This document shows, in pieces, positions 45,247 to 54,461 of a stretch of DNA of 64,000 bases. The DNA is from Pseudomonas sp. MYb118 (lineage in GTDB: Bacteria > Pseudomonadota > Gammaproteobacteria > Pseudomonadales > Pseudomonadaceae): contig NZ_JBFRXN010000002.1 of the NCBI RefSeq assembly GCF_040947875.1, positions 2,232,001-2,296,000 on the forward strand. The letters are read 5' to 3'. The notes beneath the pieces are model-generated. The model was not told the DNA's origin, searched no databases, and worked only from the letters and a program-made list of their open reading frames with translations. The position numbers and the translations under genes were made by a program. Numbering within the stretch: position 1 is the first letter of the stretch; each line of letters starts with the position of its first letter.

Positions 45247-46461
45247 TTGCGCGAAATCGTCCTGATAAACATCACCGGATCCGATCGTCCGGGTCTGACT
45301 GCGGCCATTACCGGCGTTCTGGCCCAGGGTGGTGTGAACATTCTCGACATCGGCCAGGCGGTGATCCACGACACGCTGTCGTTCGGCATCCTGGTCGAAA
45401 TTCCCGACACCGAGCAAGGTCAGTCGGTGCTCAAGGACATCCTGTTCAAGGGGTACGAGCTCGATCAACAGGTGCGTTTCACGCCGGTGTCCGAGCAGGA
45501 CTACCAGCAGTGGGTGGGCAACCAGGGCAAAAAGCGCCACATCGTCACGCTGTTGACCCGCAAAGTGACCGCCGGCCAATTGCAGGCCGTGAGCGCGATC
45601 ACTGCCAAGTACGGCCTGAACATCGACCACATTGATCGCCTGTCCGGGCGTATGCCGCTCGATACCCCGGCAGACCAGGGCAAGGGTTGCATCGAGTTTT
45701 CGGTACGTGGTGAAGCGGCTGATCCACAGGCATTGCGCGCCGAATTCCTCAACGTTGCCCAGGAACTGAACGTCGATATCGCCTTCCAGGAAGATTCGCT
45801 GTTCCGCCGCAACCGCCGCCTGGCGGTGTTCGACATGGACTCGACGCTGATCGAGGCCGAAGTCATCGACGAGCTGGCCAAGGCCGCCGGGGTGGGTGAC
45901 AAGGTTTCGGAGATTACCGAGCGCGCCATGGCCGGTGAATTGGACTTCCGCGCCAGCTTCAAGGAGCGCCTGGCCCTGCTCAAGGGCCTGGATGTGGGCG
46001 TGCTGGACTCGATCGGCGCCTCGCTGCGCCTGACCGAAGGCGCCGAGACGTTGTTCGCCGAACTCAAGCGCCTGGGCTACAAGACCGCGATCCTGTCGGG
46101 CGGCTTCACCTACTTCGCCAAGCAATTGCAGGCCAAGCTGGGGATCGACTATGTGTTCGCCAATGAACTGGAAGTGGTCGATGGCAAGGTGACCGGCGTT
46201 GCCGTCGAGCCGATCGTCGACGCCCAGCGCAAGGCCGACCTGCTCAAGGAGCTGGCGCTCAAGGAAGGCTTGCGCCTGGAGCAGACCATCGCCGTGGGCG
46301 ACGGCGCCAACGACCTGCCGATGCTGGCCATCGCCGGCCTGGGCGTGGCATTCCGCGCCAAGCCGCTGGTCAAGCAGTCGGCGAAGCAGGCGATTTCCAC
46401 CTTGGGGCTCGATGGTGTGCTGTATCTGCTGGGCTTCAGGGATCGTGACGGGCAGCTCTGA
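45247..46461 (+). CDS. serB: phosphoserine phosphatase SerB
   Basis: A 404-aa phosphoserine phosphatase of the HAD superfamily, the last step of serine biosynthesis. Two ACT-like domains fill the N-terminal half (REIVLINITGSDRPGLTAAI; KKRHIVTLLTRKVTAGQL). The HAD core has the nucleophile motif VFDMDSTLIEAEVIDELA, motif II AILSGGFTYFAKQL and motif III/IV IAVGDGANDLPMLAIAG. I chose TTG 45247, giving MREIVLINITG as in other pseudomonads, with GGGGG six bases upstream; TTG 45232 would add five residues. It is divergent from the Smp-like gene. Confidence 0.94.
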   Translation: MREIVLINITGSDRPGLTAAITGVLAQGGVNILDIGQAVIHDTLSFGILVEIPDTEQGQSVLKDILFKGYELDQQVRFTPVSEQDYQQWVGNQGKKRHIVTLLTRKVTAGQLQAVSAITAKYGLNIDHIDRLSGRMPLDTPADQGKGCIEFSVRGEAADPQALRAEFLNVAQELNVDIAFQEDSLFRRNRRLAVFDMDSTLIEAEVIDELAKAAGVGDKVSEITERAMAGELDFRASFKERLALLKGLDVGVLDSIGASLRLTEGAETLFAELKRLGYKTAILSGGFTYFAKQLQAKLGIDYVFANELEVVDGKVTGVAVEPIVDAQRKADLLKELALKEGLRLEQTIAVGDGANDLPMLAIAGLGVAFRAKPLVKQSAKQAISTLGLDGVLYLLGFRDRDGQL

Positions 46462-46481
46462 GATTTTTGTTGCCTGAAAAA

Positions 46482-46559
46482 AATCGCGAGCAGGCTCGCT
46501 CCCACATTTGATCTGTGCGGTTCACAAATCCAGTGTGGGAGCGAGCCTGCTCGCGATGG
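46482..46559. repeat. REPIN (GAGC-CT-GCTC variant)
   Basis: ATCGCGAGCAGGCTCGCTCC and TGTGGGAGCGAGCCTGCTCG face each other in the gap between the convergent serB and the PilZ-like gene. Confidence 0.9.
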
Positions 46560-46585
46560 CCGCGCTGCGGTTTAAGGGCTTACCG

Positions 46586-48373
46586 TCAAAGCGTCTTCCA
46601 CAACGAATCAAAATCCTCTTCCGACCCACCCGCGCCGTTCCCCGCACCGTTGCCATTCTTGACCGCTTCCAGCGAGCGATAGGCGAACTGATTGAAGCTG
46701 TTGGTGCTCGCCACACGCCGATCCAGGCCGGCGCGGCGTTCTTCGCCGTTGGTATTGATCAGCACTTTGTTGCCTTCCTGGAACGGCAGGCGCGGCGCAA
46801 GCAGGGTGGCCGGCTGGTCGACCGCGCTGATGGCCGGCAACAGCAGGCCGCGCAGGTAATGGCTGTGTTCGTCACGGGTGCGCACCAGTTGCAGACCGCA
46901 AGGTTCGGCATAGGGCGCAACTTGCTCGATGCCCATTTGTGTACCGCCGCCACGAACCTGACGGACCCAGCGCACCACGGCAATGCTCCAGCCGCCGCCG
47001 GCCGAGTCCTCGATGCCGACCATTTCCCCCGCCTGCAATTCCGCTGGCACGGCCTCTGGCCATGCCAGGCAATAACCGCCAGGGCTGTGATTGATCACCG
47101 GCAGGGTATGGGTCGGGAAGTGTCGATTGTGGTCCGAGGTTTCGTGGCTGTCGTCGATCTGTAATTGCGGGTACTCGATTTCCTCATAGGGCAGCATCGC
47201 ATCAGCCGTACCCTGGGGCGCCGCATCGAATGCCTGTCGCCAATGATCCTTGTCGCGACCGCCGGGCTCCGTGGCCTTGAACTGCGCGCGACCGGCCCCG
47301 GAGTGCTTAAGGATTTCGCTGAAGGGGCGCTGCCCGCCCAGGTAGAAATGCAGCGCGCTCATGCCCACGCACACGGTCAATGTGCCCTGGCTGGCGGTGC
47401 GCTGGAAACTGCGTTCGACCGCCTGGCCCCAGGCGGCGCTGAGATGTTGCAAGGTATCCGCACTCATCCCGGACGGTACGGGCAGTGATGTCGGGCTGTC
47501 GTTGTTCTGCAGGTGGCTTTCGATGGCGGCGACCAGCGACTGCGGGTCAAAAGTGATCAGGCTGTCCAGCTGCTCGGCGCGGAATTTGGTCCGATAGCGC
47601 GGGCCGACGTCCAGCTCCGGCGCGATGGCAAACAAACCGATGGCTGGTACCTGCGGTTCCAGTTTCAGCCATTGGCTCCAGGGCTCCAGCACTTCGGCCA
47701 GTCGCGCGATCTGGTTCTGACGCAATTGGTTGCAGCGGGCGGCGCCCAGCAGCAGGGCAACCAGGTAGGTTTGCTCGATGCTGAGGTTTTGCGTCTGGCT
47801 GGCCAGTTCGTCGCGCAGGCTCAGGTGCTGGAGGCGATGGTTACAGGCGATGCGATACAACTGATGCAGCTCCAGCCACAAGCCTTCCGGGACCGGGCTG
47901 TAGAGTTGGCTGGCGCGGATCAGCGAGCTGTTGTGACAGTGCATGGCCCTTTGCAATGCCAGGCTCAGCAGCGAGGTGCGGTCTTTGCTGAAGCGCGGGG
48001 CGATGCGCGTGACGATCAGTTTGTAACCGATGGCCAAGTGGCTTTGCAGCGCCTGGCACAGGTTGACGATCTTGCGCGAGCGTTCATCGAGCACGATCGA
48101 CTGGTGCAGAAAGTGCCGCTCCAGGTGCTTGCAGACGTAATACACCTCGGGCCGCAACAGTTCGAGCAGCTGTAGGCGGTTGTCGCTGGGGGTCAGCAGC
48201 AGGTTGAGTTCGCTCAGGCCCTGATAGAGCCGACGCGCGGTTTCACCGATGTTGGCCTTGGGCAGATCGGCGATCCAGCGCTTGAGGTCACGGGGCGTGG
48301 CCTCGCAAAACGACAGGCGTGCCTGCGTGGGTGTCGGTACCCGTAACAGAAGATGGGGACTGGTCTCATCCAT
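46586..48373 (-). CDS. PilZ-like c-di-GMP-type protein (PA4958-like)
   Basis: A 595-aa protein without signal peptide or membrane segments. The long N-terminal part (about 1-400) is helical and unassigned. The C-terminal part (about 420-530) resembles a PilZ domain: VINHSPGGYCLAWPEAVP (the N-x-S-x-x-G pattern), GEMVGIEDSAGGGWSIAVV and VRGGGTQMGIEQVAPYA. A clear R-x3-R before it is not visible, so c-di-GMP binding is uncertain. It ends in a flexible GNGAGNGAGGSEEDFDSLW tail. By position it matches PA4958; fimX (PA4959), which sits between it and serB in P. aeruginosa, is not present here. Confidence 0.7.
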   Translation of the reverse strand: MDETSPHLLLRVPTPTQARLSFCEATPRDLKRWIADLPKANIGETARRLYQGLSELNLLLTPSDNRLQLLELLRPEVYYVCKHLERHFLHQSIVLDERSRKIVNLCQALQSHLAIGYKLIVTRIAPRFSKDRTSLLSLALQRAMHCHNSSLIRASQLYSPVPEGLWLELHQLYRIACNHRLQHLSLRDELASQTQNLSIEQTYLVALLLGAARCNQLRQNQIARLAEVLEPWSQWLKLEPQVPAIGLFAIAPELDVGPRYRTKFRAEQLDSLITFDPQSLVAAIESHLQNNDSPTSLPVPSGMSADTLQHLSAAWGQAVERSFQRTASQGTLTVCVGMSALHFYLGGQRPFSEILKHSGAGRAQFKATEPGGRDKDHWRQAFDAAPQGTADAMLPYEEIEYPQLQIDDSHETSDHNRHFPTHTLPVINHSPGGYCLAWPEAVPAELQAGEMVGIEDSAGGGWSIAVVRWVRQVRGGGTQMGIEQVAPYAEPCGLQLVRTRDEHSHYLRGLLLPAISAVDQPATLLAPRLPFQEGNKVLINTNGEERRAGLDRRVASTNSFNQFAYRSLEAVKNGNGAGNGAGGSEEDFDSLWKTL

Positions 48374-48463
48374 GCCGTAAACAACTCCAGCCTGAAAGTG
48401 GGCAGTGAAGGTTCGACTCTAGCAGCTATGGACAGATGAAGGGTTACACAAATTCCATGACCC

Positions 48464-48557
48464 CCTGTAGGAGCGAGCTTGCTCGCGATTGCGGTGTTTC
48501 AGTCAACGATGATGTCGGCTGACACGCCCCCATCGCGAGCAAGCTCGCTCCTACAGG
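48464..48557. repeat. REPIN (GAGC-TT-GCTC variant)
   Basis: TGTAGGAGCGAGCTTGCTCG (from 48464) and ATCGCGAGCAAGCTCGCTCC (to 48556) flank a spacer with GTCAACGATGATGTCGGC. It lies between psd and the PilZ-like gene. Confidence 0.9.
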
Positions 48558-48569
48558 ACAGGGTTGGGT

Positions 48570-49430
48570 TTAGGCCTTTGGCAGGCCCAGCCCCTGGCCC
48601 ATCTGCACCGGCGAACCGGCGGCCAGTTCTTCGGCCCACTTGACCTGGTCCGGGCCGAACAGCACGACGGCGGTCGAACCGAGCTTGAAGCGACCCAGTT
48701 CCGCACCTTTTTCCAGGTGGATCGGCGCACGGGCGGCTTCGTCGTAGCGGAAGGTTTTCAGCTCGCGTTTCGGTGGTGTCACCAAACCTGCCCAGACGGT
48801 TTCGATGGACGCCACGATCATCGCGCCCACCAGCACCACGGCCATCGGCCCGCGCTCGGTGTCGAAGATGCACGCGACGCGTTCGTTGCGGGCGAACAGC
48901 TCTGGAACGTTTTCCGCAGTGGTCTGGTTGACCGAGAAAATACGGCCCGGGATGTAGACCATTTCGCGTAGGGTGCCGGCCAGCGGCATGTGCACGCGGT
49001 GGTAGTCCTTGGGCGACAGGTAAATGGTGGCGAAGTCACCGCCCATGAACGGCGCGGCGTTGGCCGGATCGCCGCCCAGCAGTTCCAGCACGCTGAAGCT
49101 GTGGCCCTTGGCCTGGAACACGCGGCCGTGTTCGATCGGGCCGAGCTGGCTGACGGCGCCATCGGCCGGGCTGAGGATTGCGCCCGGCGTCTCGTCCAGC
49201 GGACGGGCACCGTCCTTCAGGGCGCGGGTGAAGAAGGCATTGAAGTGTTCATAGGCCGTCACGTCTTCGACCAGGGCCTGGGACATGTCGACTTGATACC
49301 GCTTGGCGAACCAGGTGGTGAACGCATTCTTGAACCAGCGCACGCGGCATTCGGCAATGCAGCCGGCCAGTCGCGAAAGCAAATGGTGGGGCAGCAGGTA
49401 CTGGCTGATGATAAACAGACGCTTGTTCAT
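48570..49430 (-). CDS. psd: phosphatidylserine decarboxylase proenzyme
   Basis: A 286-aa proenzyme that makes phosphatidylethanolamine from phosphatidylserine at the inner membrane. It ends with the self-cleavage motif [12 protein letters not shown]: the Ser at about residue 252 becomes the pyruvoyl group of the small subunit. The conserved [29 protein letters not shown] and [12 protein letters not shown] (with the catalytic His) segments are present. The length is normal. It is ten bases downstream of rhdA, and the two are probably co-transcribed. REPIN repeats follow its stop. Confidence 0.95.
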   Translation of the reverse strand: MNKRLFIISQYLLPHHLLSRLAGCIAECRVRWFKNAFTTWFAKRYQVDMSQALVEDVTAYEHFNAFFTRALKDGARPLDETPGAILSPADGAVSQLGPIEHGRVFQAKGHSFSVLELLGGDPANAAPFMGGDFATIYLSPKDYHRVHMPLAGTLREMVYIPGRIFSVNQTTAENVPELFARNERVACIFDTERGPMAVVLVGAMIVASIETVWAGLVTPPKRELKTFRYDEAARAPIHLEKGAELGRFKLGSTAVVLFGPDQVKWAEELAAGSPVQMGQGLGLPKA

Positions 49431-49439
49431 TAACTGTCC

Positions 49440-50264
49440 TTAAAAACCTTCGATTTCGACAGGCGTATCGGGATGGTTGCCCCATTCGCCCCAAGAGCCG
49501 GCGTAGCCCTTGACCCGCGGATAACCGAGGGACTTGGCCACAAGATAGGTGAAGCCAGAGCGGTGGTGGGTCTGGCAGTGAGTGATGACTTCTTTGTCCC
49601 GGGTGATGCCCAGGTGTTCCAGAATTTGCGGCATGTCGGTACGGATCCGCAGATTGCGTGCAGGGTCCATGCCTTCGGTCCATTCGAAATTGACGGCACC
49701 GGGGATGTGACCGCCCTTGGCCGCCAGGACTTTCTCGCCGGAATACTCCAGCGGTCCGCGCGCATCCCAGATCGCCAGGTCTGCGGCGCCGAGACGGCTT
49801 TGCAGGTACTCGCGGGTAGCGGTGGGCTCATCGTGCAGGGTCAGCGAAACCGGGCCACCGACCGCGGGCGGGACCTGGATCGACATCGGCGAGCCTTCCG
49901 CCAGCCACGCCGTCAGGCCGCCGTCGAGGTAGTGGTAGCGCTGGTGGCCGATGACATCCAGCAGCCAGATGAACCGTCCGGCCCAGCCGCCGCCTTCATC
50001 GTCATACACCACGTAGACCGCATCAGGGTTATGGCCCAGCTCGCCGAACAGCGCTTCGAGCGCTGCTTGCGGCGGCATCAGGCCCGGCGCCGGTGGCTGG
50101 CCGAGCTGCGTGCGTTTGGGATCGACGAAGCGCGCACCGGGAATATGCCCTTCGGCATAGCGGGCACTGCTGGTCAGGTCCACCAGGATCAGGTTGCGGG
50201 CGTCGAGGCGAGAGAGCAAGTCGCTCGGCTCAATCACCAGCGGCAAGCCAGAGAAGTCAGACAT
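49440..50264 (-). CDS. rhdA: thiosulfate sulfurtransferase (rhodanese) RhdA
   Basis: A 274-aa two-domain rhodanese. The N-terminal inactive domain reads LILVDLTSSARYAEGHIPGA; the C-terminal active domain reads DLAIWDARGPLEYSG, KGGHIPGAVNFEWTEGMD and the active-site loop CQTHHRS with Cys230. That loop is the Azotobacter/Pseudomonas RhdA type, not the CRKGVT loop of classical rhodaneses, and Cys230 matches the numbering I recall for A. vinelandii RhdA. I chose ATG 50264 (MSDFSGLPLVIEPSD); an in-frame start at 50282 would add six residues. It is upstream of and near psd. Confidence 0.92.
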   Translation of the reverse strand: MSDFSGLPLVIEPSDLLSRLDARNLILVDLTSSARYAEGHIPGARFVDPKRTQLGQPPAPGLMPPQAALEALFGELGHNPDAVYVVYDDEGGGWAGRFIWLLDVIGHQRYHYLDGGLTAWLAEGSPMSIQVPPAVGGPVSLTLHDEPTATREYLQSRLGAADLAIWDARGPLEYSGEKVLAAKGGHIPGAVNFEWTEGMDPARNLRIRTDMPQILEHLGITRDKEVITHCQTHHRSGFTYLVAKSLGYPRVKGYAGSWGEWGNHPDTPVEIEGF

Positions 50265-50303
50265 GTGAGGTCTCCAGGGCACAAAGGGGAGGATTGTAGC
50301 GGG

Positions 50304-51842
50304 TCATTGGCCGCGATGGCTAAAGGTGTGCAGGGCTTTCTCGATGCACTGCGCGGTTTTGCCGAACGCCTGTACGGTAATGTCCGAAAACGGCCCGCCA
50401 CCCTGGTCTGCGACCACGATCATGATCACGCGGCCGTTGTTGACCAGCGAGCGCAACAGCAGGTGCTCACCGCGAAATTGTGCGCGCAGGCCCGGCGGCA
50501 ACAGCGCTGAAAACTGCGCGTTGTTCTCCGGGGTCAGGCGCACCTGCGCCTGTTGCGCCAGCAGGCGCTGCAGCACGGTACTCTGGCTGACCACGAAATT
50601 CAGCCCCGCCGCCTCTTTGGGCAGCCCGGCGATCTGGTGTACGCGCAGGTTGGCGTGGGTGCGGTCGGCCATCAGGATCATCACCCGGCGCATGCCGCAG
50701 GCGATTAGGGCGTCCCGGGCCGAGTTGGTCAAGTGCATGGCGTTGGTGAAGCGGCTGGGCTCCACCAGCAGTTCGGCACATTGCCCGCGCCACTTGGCCA
50801 GGTCTTCGGCGGTCGGTGCCGGGGCGGCGAGCATGCCGGCGGGCAGGCGATGGGTGCCCCACGGCCAGAGCAGGGCGAACGCCGGGTGCCAGATATCCGG
50901 CTGGGCGTGATGGCGTGCGCTGTTGGCGGCCTGCTGGTGCAGTTGCTGTTGCAGCTCATCCATCGGCATCTGCAGATAAAGGCTGGTCAGGTATTGCCAG
51001 CGTTCACTGTGCGGACAGTCCCACGATTGCTGCGCCGAGAGTGCCAGGCCGTTGGCCAGCAGTACGGTATTGGCCGGCTGATTGAGCCAGCGGCGCAGCG
51101 TCGGATCATCGTCCAGGCGGTTCTGCTGGCGCAGCGGGTGATCGACGTCACGGGCGATGCGCAGGACTTTCACCAGTTCGCGCTGCTCCTTGAGCAACAG
51201 CTTGTAACCCTGCTGCACCCAGATGGGCAGGTGCCAGGTTTCCACGAGTTTTTGCGCGATTCGCAGCAGCCGAACGCCGAACAATTGTTTCTCGACGTTG
51301 CGTGCTGACTCGCCCTTGTGGATAACCCGCAGCTCCCATTCCTCGAGTAATTGCGGGTGGGTCAACGCCAGGGGCCACAGCGGCGACAGGAACAGCAGGC
51401 TGCCCCAGTGGATATCCTGCCAGAGCCGGGCCAGGCGCGCGGCGAAGAAACCGTTGGCCTGTTGGGTGGCGTGCTGGCTGATCAATTGCAGTTGGCGCAG
51501 GGTCACGGGAATCTGCGATTGCGGCACGGCCGGCAGTCGCGCCAGCAACTCTTCGGTGCGCTTCAAACCCAGGCGGGTGATCGCCACCTCAAGGTTTTCC
51601 GCCGGTTCCGCCATGCTGCCATGGGTCTGCCGGTTGGCCTCGCGAATGACGCTCAGGGCCAGCGCGGGGCTGTCCTGCATCAACTCGGCGATGTCGCGCA
51701 ACGAGCTGCGATTATCGCCGATCGCCTTGCAAACACGATCGTGGCTGGCCTGTGGAACAGGCAGGCGCACGCCATCGAGAAGCTTTACCCAGCCTTCGAG
51801 CGTGGTCGGTTTTGGAACTGGGACGTTGGTTTCATTAGCCAT
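50304..51842 (-). CDS. HDOD-domain protein (PA4955-like)
   Basis: A 512-aa soluble protein. The first 200 residues look like an HDOD domain: WVKLLDGVRLPVPQASHDRV, LRDIAELMQDSPALALSVIR, and AITRLGLKRTEELLARLP. HDOD proteins lack the HD catalytic residues and are thought to act in signalling. The remainder is helical and unassigned, with a possible GAF-like C-terminal part (MILMADRTHANLRVHQIAGL, GRVIMIVVADQGGGPFSD). It is divergent from motA (166 bases apart), which suggests a link with motility control; that is inference from position. Confidence 0.75.
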   Translation of the reverse strand: MANETNVPVPKPTTLEGWVKLLDGVRLPVPQASHDRVCKAIGDNRSSLRDIAELMQDSPALALSVIREANRQTHGSMAEPAENLEVAITRLGLKRTEELLARLPAVPQSQIPVTLRQLQLISQHATQQANGFFAARLARLWQDIHWGSLLFLSPLWPLALTHPQLLEEWELRVIHKGESARNVEKQLFGVRLLRIAQKLVETWHLPIWVQQGYKLLLKEQRELVKVLRIARDVDHPLRQQNRLDDDPTLRRWLNQPANTVLLANGLALSAQQSWDCPHSERWQYLTSLYLQMPMDELQQQLHQQAANSARHHAQPDIWHPAFALLWPWGTHRLPAGMLAAPAPTAEDLAKWRGQCAELLVEPSRFTNAMHLTNSARDALIACGMRRVMILMADRTHANLRVHQIAGLPKEAAGLNFVVSQSTVLQRLLAQQAQVRLTPENNAQFSALLPPGLRAQFRGEHLLLRSLVNNGRVIMIVVADQGGGPFSDITVQAFGKTAQCIEKALHTFSHRGQ

Positions 51843-52008
51843 GGTTGGACGTGATCATCGTCTGCATTACCTACGCCGAAAATGGGCCGAATTGGCTTTT
51901 CGCCTGAACTGGCTATAGTCTGGCGCAGTTTTGCCGATAAGTAGAAGAAGAGATTTTTTAACTTCCGAATATGACCTTGAACCCGACTCAGTAAGTGCTC
52001 TCCTACCT

Positions 52009-52860
52009 ATGGCTAAAATAATCGGCATCATCGTCGTATTCGCTAGCGTGCTCGGCGGATACGTGCTCTCCCACGGCAAGATTGCCGCCCTGATCCAACC
52101 CTTTGAAGTGTTGATCATCGGTGGTGCGGCCCTCGGTGCATTCCTGCAGGCCAACCCTGGCCCCACGACTCTGCACGTGCTCAAGAAATCCCTGAGCATG
52201 TTCGGTTCGCGCTTCACCCACACCTTCTACCTGGAAGTGCTGGGACTGGTTTACGAGATCCTCAACAAAAGTCGTCGCGAAGGCATGATGGCCATCGAAG
52301 GCGACATCGAAGATGCGGCGGCCAGCCCGATCTTCGCCAAGTACCCGTCAGTACTCAAGGATGAGCGCATGACCGCGTTCGTATGCGATTACCTGCGCAT
52401 CATGTCGTCCGGCAACATGGCTCCCCATGAGCTGGAAGGCCTGTTCGACATGGAACTTTACAGCCTCAAGGAAGACCTCGATCACCCATCCCATGCAGTG
52501 AACGGCATTGCCGACGGTATGCCCGGTTTCGGTATCGTCGCGGCGGTACTGGGTATCGTGGTGACCATGGCGTCCCTGGGCGAGGGTGACCAGGCGTCCA
52601 TCGGCCTGCACGTAGGTGCGGCACTGGTGGGTACTTTCTTCGGTATTCTCGCAGCGTACGGTTTCTTCGGCCCGCTGGCCCATTCCCTGGCCCACGATGC
52701 CAAGGAAGAACTGAACGTGTACGAAGCGATCAAGGCCTCGCTGGTGGCTTCGGCGTCCGGCATGCCGCCATCGCTGGCCGTGGAATTCGGGCGCAAGGTG
52801 CTGTACCCGGCGCACCGTCCTAGCTTTGCTGAGCTGGAACAAGCGGTTCGCGGTCGCTAA
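52009..52860 (+). CDS. motA: flagellar stator protein MotA
   Basis: A 283-aa stator protein with four membrane helices that, with MotB, conducts protons and drives flagellar rotation. The start AKIIGIIVVFASVLGGYVLSH and the segment MPGFGIVAAVLGIVVTMASLG show the first and third helices; ALVGTFFGILAAYGFFGPLA is the fourth. The cytoplasmic loop between helices two and three has the charged LRIMSSGNMAPHELEG. ATG 52009 fits the family start; the longer frame from 51931 has no signal. motB follows three bases after the stop. A second stator pair is usual in pseudomonads but not visible here. Confidence 0.95.
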   Translation: MAKIIGIIVVFASVLGGYVLSHGKIAALIQPFEVLIIGGAALGAFLQANPGPTTLHVLKKSLSMFGSRFTHTFYLEVLGLVYEILNKSRREGMMAIEGDIEDAAASPIFAKYPSVLKDERMTAFVCDYLRIMSSGNMAPHELEGLFDMELYSLKEDLDHPSHAVNGIADGMPGFGIVAAVLGIVVTMASLGEGDQASIGLHVGAALVGTFFGILAAYGFFGPLAHSLAHDAKEELNVYEAIKASLVASASGMPPSLAVEFGRKVLYPAHRPSFAELEQAVRGR

Positions 52861-52863
52861 GTC

Positions 52864-53892
52864 ATGGAAAATAATCAGCCGATAATCGTCAAGCGCGTCA
52901 AGCGCATCGCTGGCGGGCACCACGGGGGCGCCTGGAAAATCGCCTTCGCGGACTTCGCGACGGCAATGATGGCGTTCTTCCTGGTGCTGTGGCTGCTGTC
53001 GACCGCCACGCCGGAGCAGAAGATCGCCATCGCCGGCTACTTCAAGGACCCGGTCGGTTTCTCCGAAAGCGGCACGCCGTACATCATCGACCTGGGCGGC
53101 ACGCCGACCCTGGCCCCGGAAAACACCCTCAACCCCGAGGTGAAATCCCAGCCGCAGCCCGACAAGGTGACCGTCGACGCCGAGCAGGTCGAGGGCATGG
53201 CCGAGATGGTGGAGAAGGAGCGCCTGGAGCTGTTGCTGCAAGAGTTGCAGAACAAGGTTGAAGAGAACCCGCAACTGCAGAAGTTCAAGGATCAGATCCT
53301 GTTCGAGATCACCACCGATGGTTTGCGCATCCAGATCGTGGACGCCGAAAACCGCCCGATGTTCGACTCCGGCAGTGCACGCCTGAAGCCGTATTTCGAA
53401 GACATCCTGCTGGCCATGGCCGACACCATCAAGGCGGTGCCGAACAAGATCAGCGTCAGTGGCCACACCGATGCCAAGCCGTTTGCCGGTACCGGCGACT
53501 TCGGCAACTGGGAGCTGTCGGCCAACCGTGCAAACGCCGCACGGCGTGCGCTGGTGGCGGGTAGTTATCCGGAAGATCAAGTGGCGCGCGTGGTGGGGTA
53601 TGCCTCGTCGGCCTTGTTCGATCGCGAGAATCCGCTGAACCCGGTCAACCGTCGTATCGACATCATCGTGCTGACCAAGAAAGCCCAGCGCGCCATCGAA
53701 GGTTCGCAAGGCGCGGAACCGGCTCCGGAACCGACCCAAGGCCAGGGCGGCCCAGGTGAAGTGCCGGCCACACCAGCCGACCCGAACGCCTTGCCGCCGG
53801 AGAAGGAACCGCTACCGGCCCACGAACTGCGCGAACGCCTGAACCTGTTCGACAACCCGGCCCCCAAACCGCCGGAAGCGCCGAAACAGTGA
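52864..53892 (+). CDS. motB: flagellar stator protein MotB
   Basis: A 342-aa stator protein with one N-terminal membrane helix (about residues 22-45), FADFATAMMAFFLVLWLLST, which contains the proton-binding Asp in FADFATAM. The plug region follows it, and the C-terminal OmpA-like peptidoglycan-binding domain (about 155-275) has FDSGSARLKPYFEDIL, VSGHTDAKPFAGTGDFGNW and NRRIDIIVLTKKAQ. The tail is Pro/Glu-rich. It follows motA by three bases. A strong terminator closes the pair. Confidence 0.95.
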   Translation: MENNQPIIVKRVKRIAGGHHGGAWKIAFADFATAMMAFFLVLWLLSTATPEQKIAIAGYFKDPVGFSESGTPYIIDLGGTPTLAPENTLNPEVKSQPQPDKVTVDAEQVEGMAEMVEKERLELLLQELQNKVEENPQLQKFKDQILFEITTDGLRIQIVDAENRPMFDSGSARLKPYFEDILLAMADTIKAVPNKISVSGHTDAKPFAGTGDFGNWELSANRANAARRALVAGSYPEDQVARVVGYASSALFDRENPLNPVNRRIDIIVLTKKAQRAIEGSQGAEPAPEPTQGQGGPGEVPATPADPNALPPEKEPLPAHELRERLNLFDNPAPKPPEAPKQ

Positions 53893-53902
53893 TGACACAA
53901 AA

Positions 53903-53932
53903 AAGCCGACAGTGATGTCGGCTTTTTTGTGC
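53903..53932 (+). terminator. Rho-independent terminator after motB
   Basis: AAAAAAGCCGACA-GTGA-TGTCGGCTTTTTT: a stem of about seven GC-rich pairs extended by A-T pairs, with a six-T tail, some ten bases after the motB stop. Confidence 0.88.
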
Positions 53933-53977
53933 GCCCTGGTTTGGCAAAACACCCCATCCCACCGGCAACCCCCGCCC

Positions 53978-54430
53978 CTGTAGGAGCGAGCTTGCTCGCG
54001 ATGGATGTCCAGACACCGCTGGGTGTCAGGCCGTCCACGTCATCGTTAACGACCATCGCGAGCAAGCTCGCTCCTACAGGTTCGGTGTTGTCTCTGTGGG
54101 AGCGAGCCTGCTCGCGATGGATGTCCAGGCACCGCTGGGTGTCAGGCCCGCCCGCGCCATCGTTGACGAACATCGCGAGCAGGCTCGCTCCCACAAGTAA
54201 TCGCTGACCTCTGTAGGAGCGAGCCTGCTCGCGATGGATGTCCAGGCACCGCTGGGTGTCAGGCCCGCCCGCGCCATCGTTGACGAACATCGCGAGCAGG
54301 CTCGCTCCCACAAGTAATCGCTGACCTCTGTAGGAGCGAGCTTGCTCGCGATGGATGTCCAGGCAACGCTGGGTGTCAGGCGGCCAGCGTCATCGTTAAC
54401 GACTATCGCGAGCAAGCCCGCTCCCACAGG
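53978..54430. repeat. tandem REPIN array (four units, 116-117-bp period)
   Basis: Four REPINs start near 53978, 54094, 54211 and 54328. Each has an outward REP (TGTAGGAGCGAGCTTGCTCG or TGTGGGAGCGAGCCTGCTCG), a shared spacer GATGTCCAGGCACCGCTGGG, then CATCGTTGACGAACATCG or a close variant, and an inverted REP. Unit 2 and part of unit 3 use the CT core, the others the TT core; the last inverted copy is AGCAAGCCCGCTCC. The array fills the 570 bases between motB and rsgA (rsgA stop near 54462); I see no gene there. Confidence 0.93.
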
Positions 54431-54461
54431 TGATTGCGGGCAGCCTTAGGGCAATGCCGCT

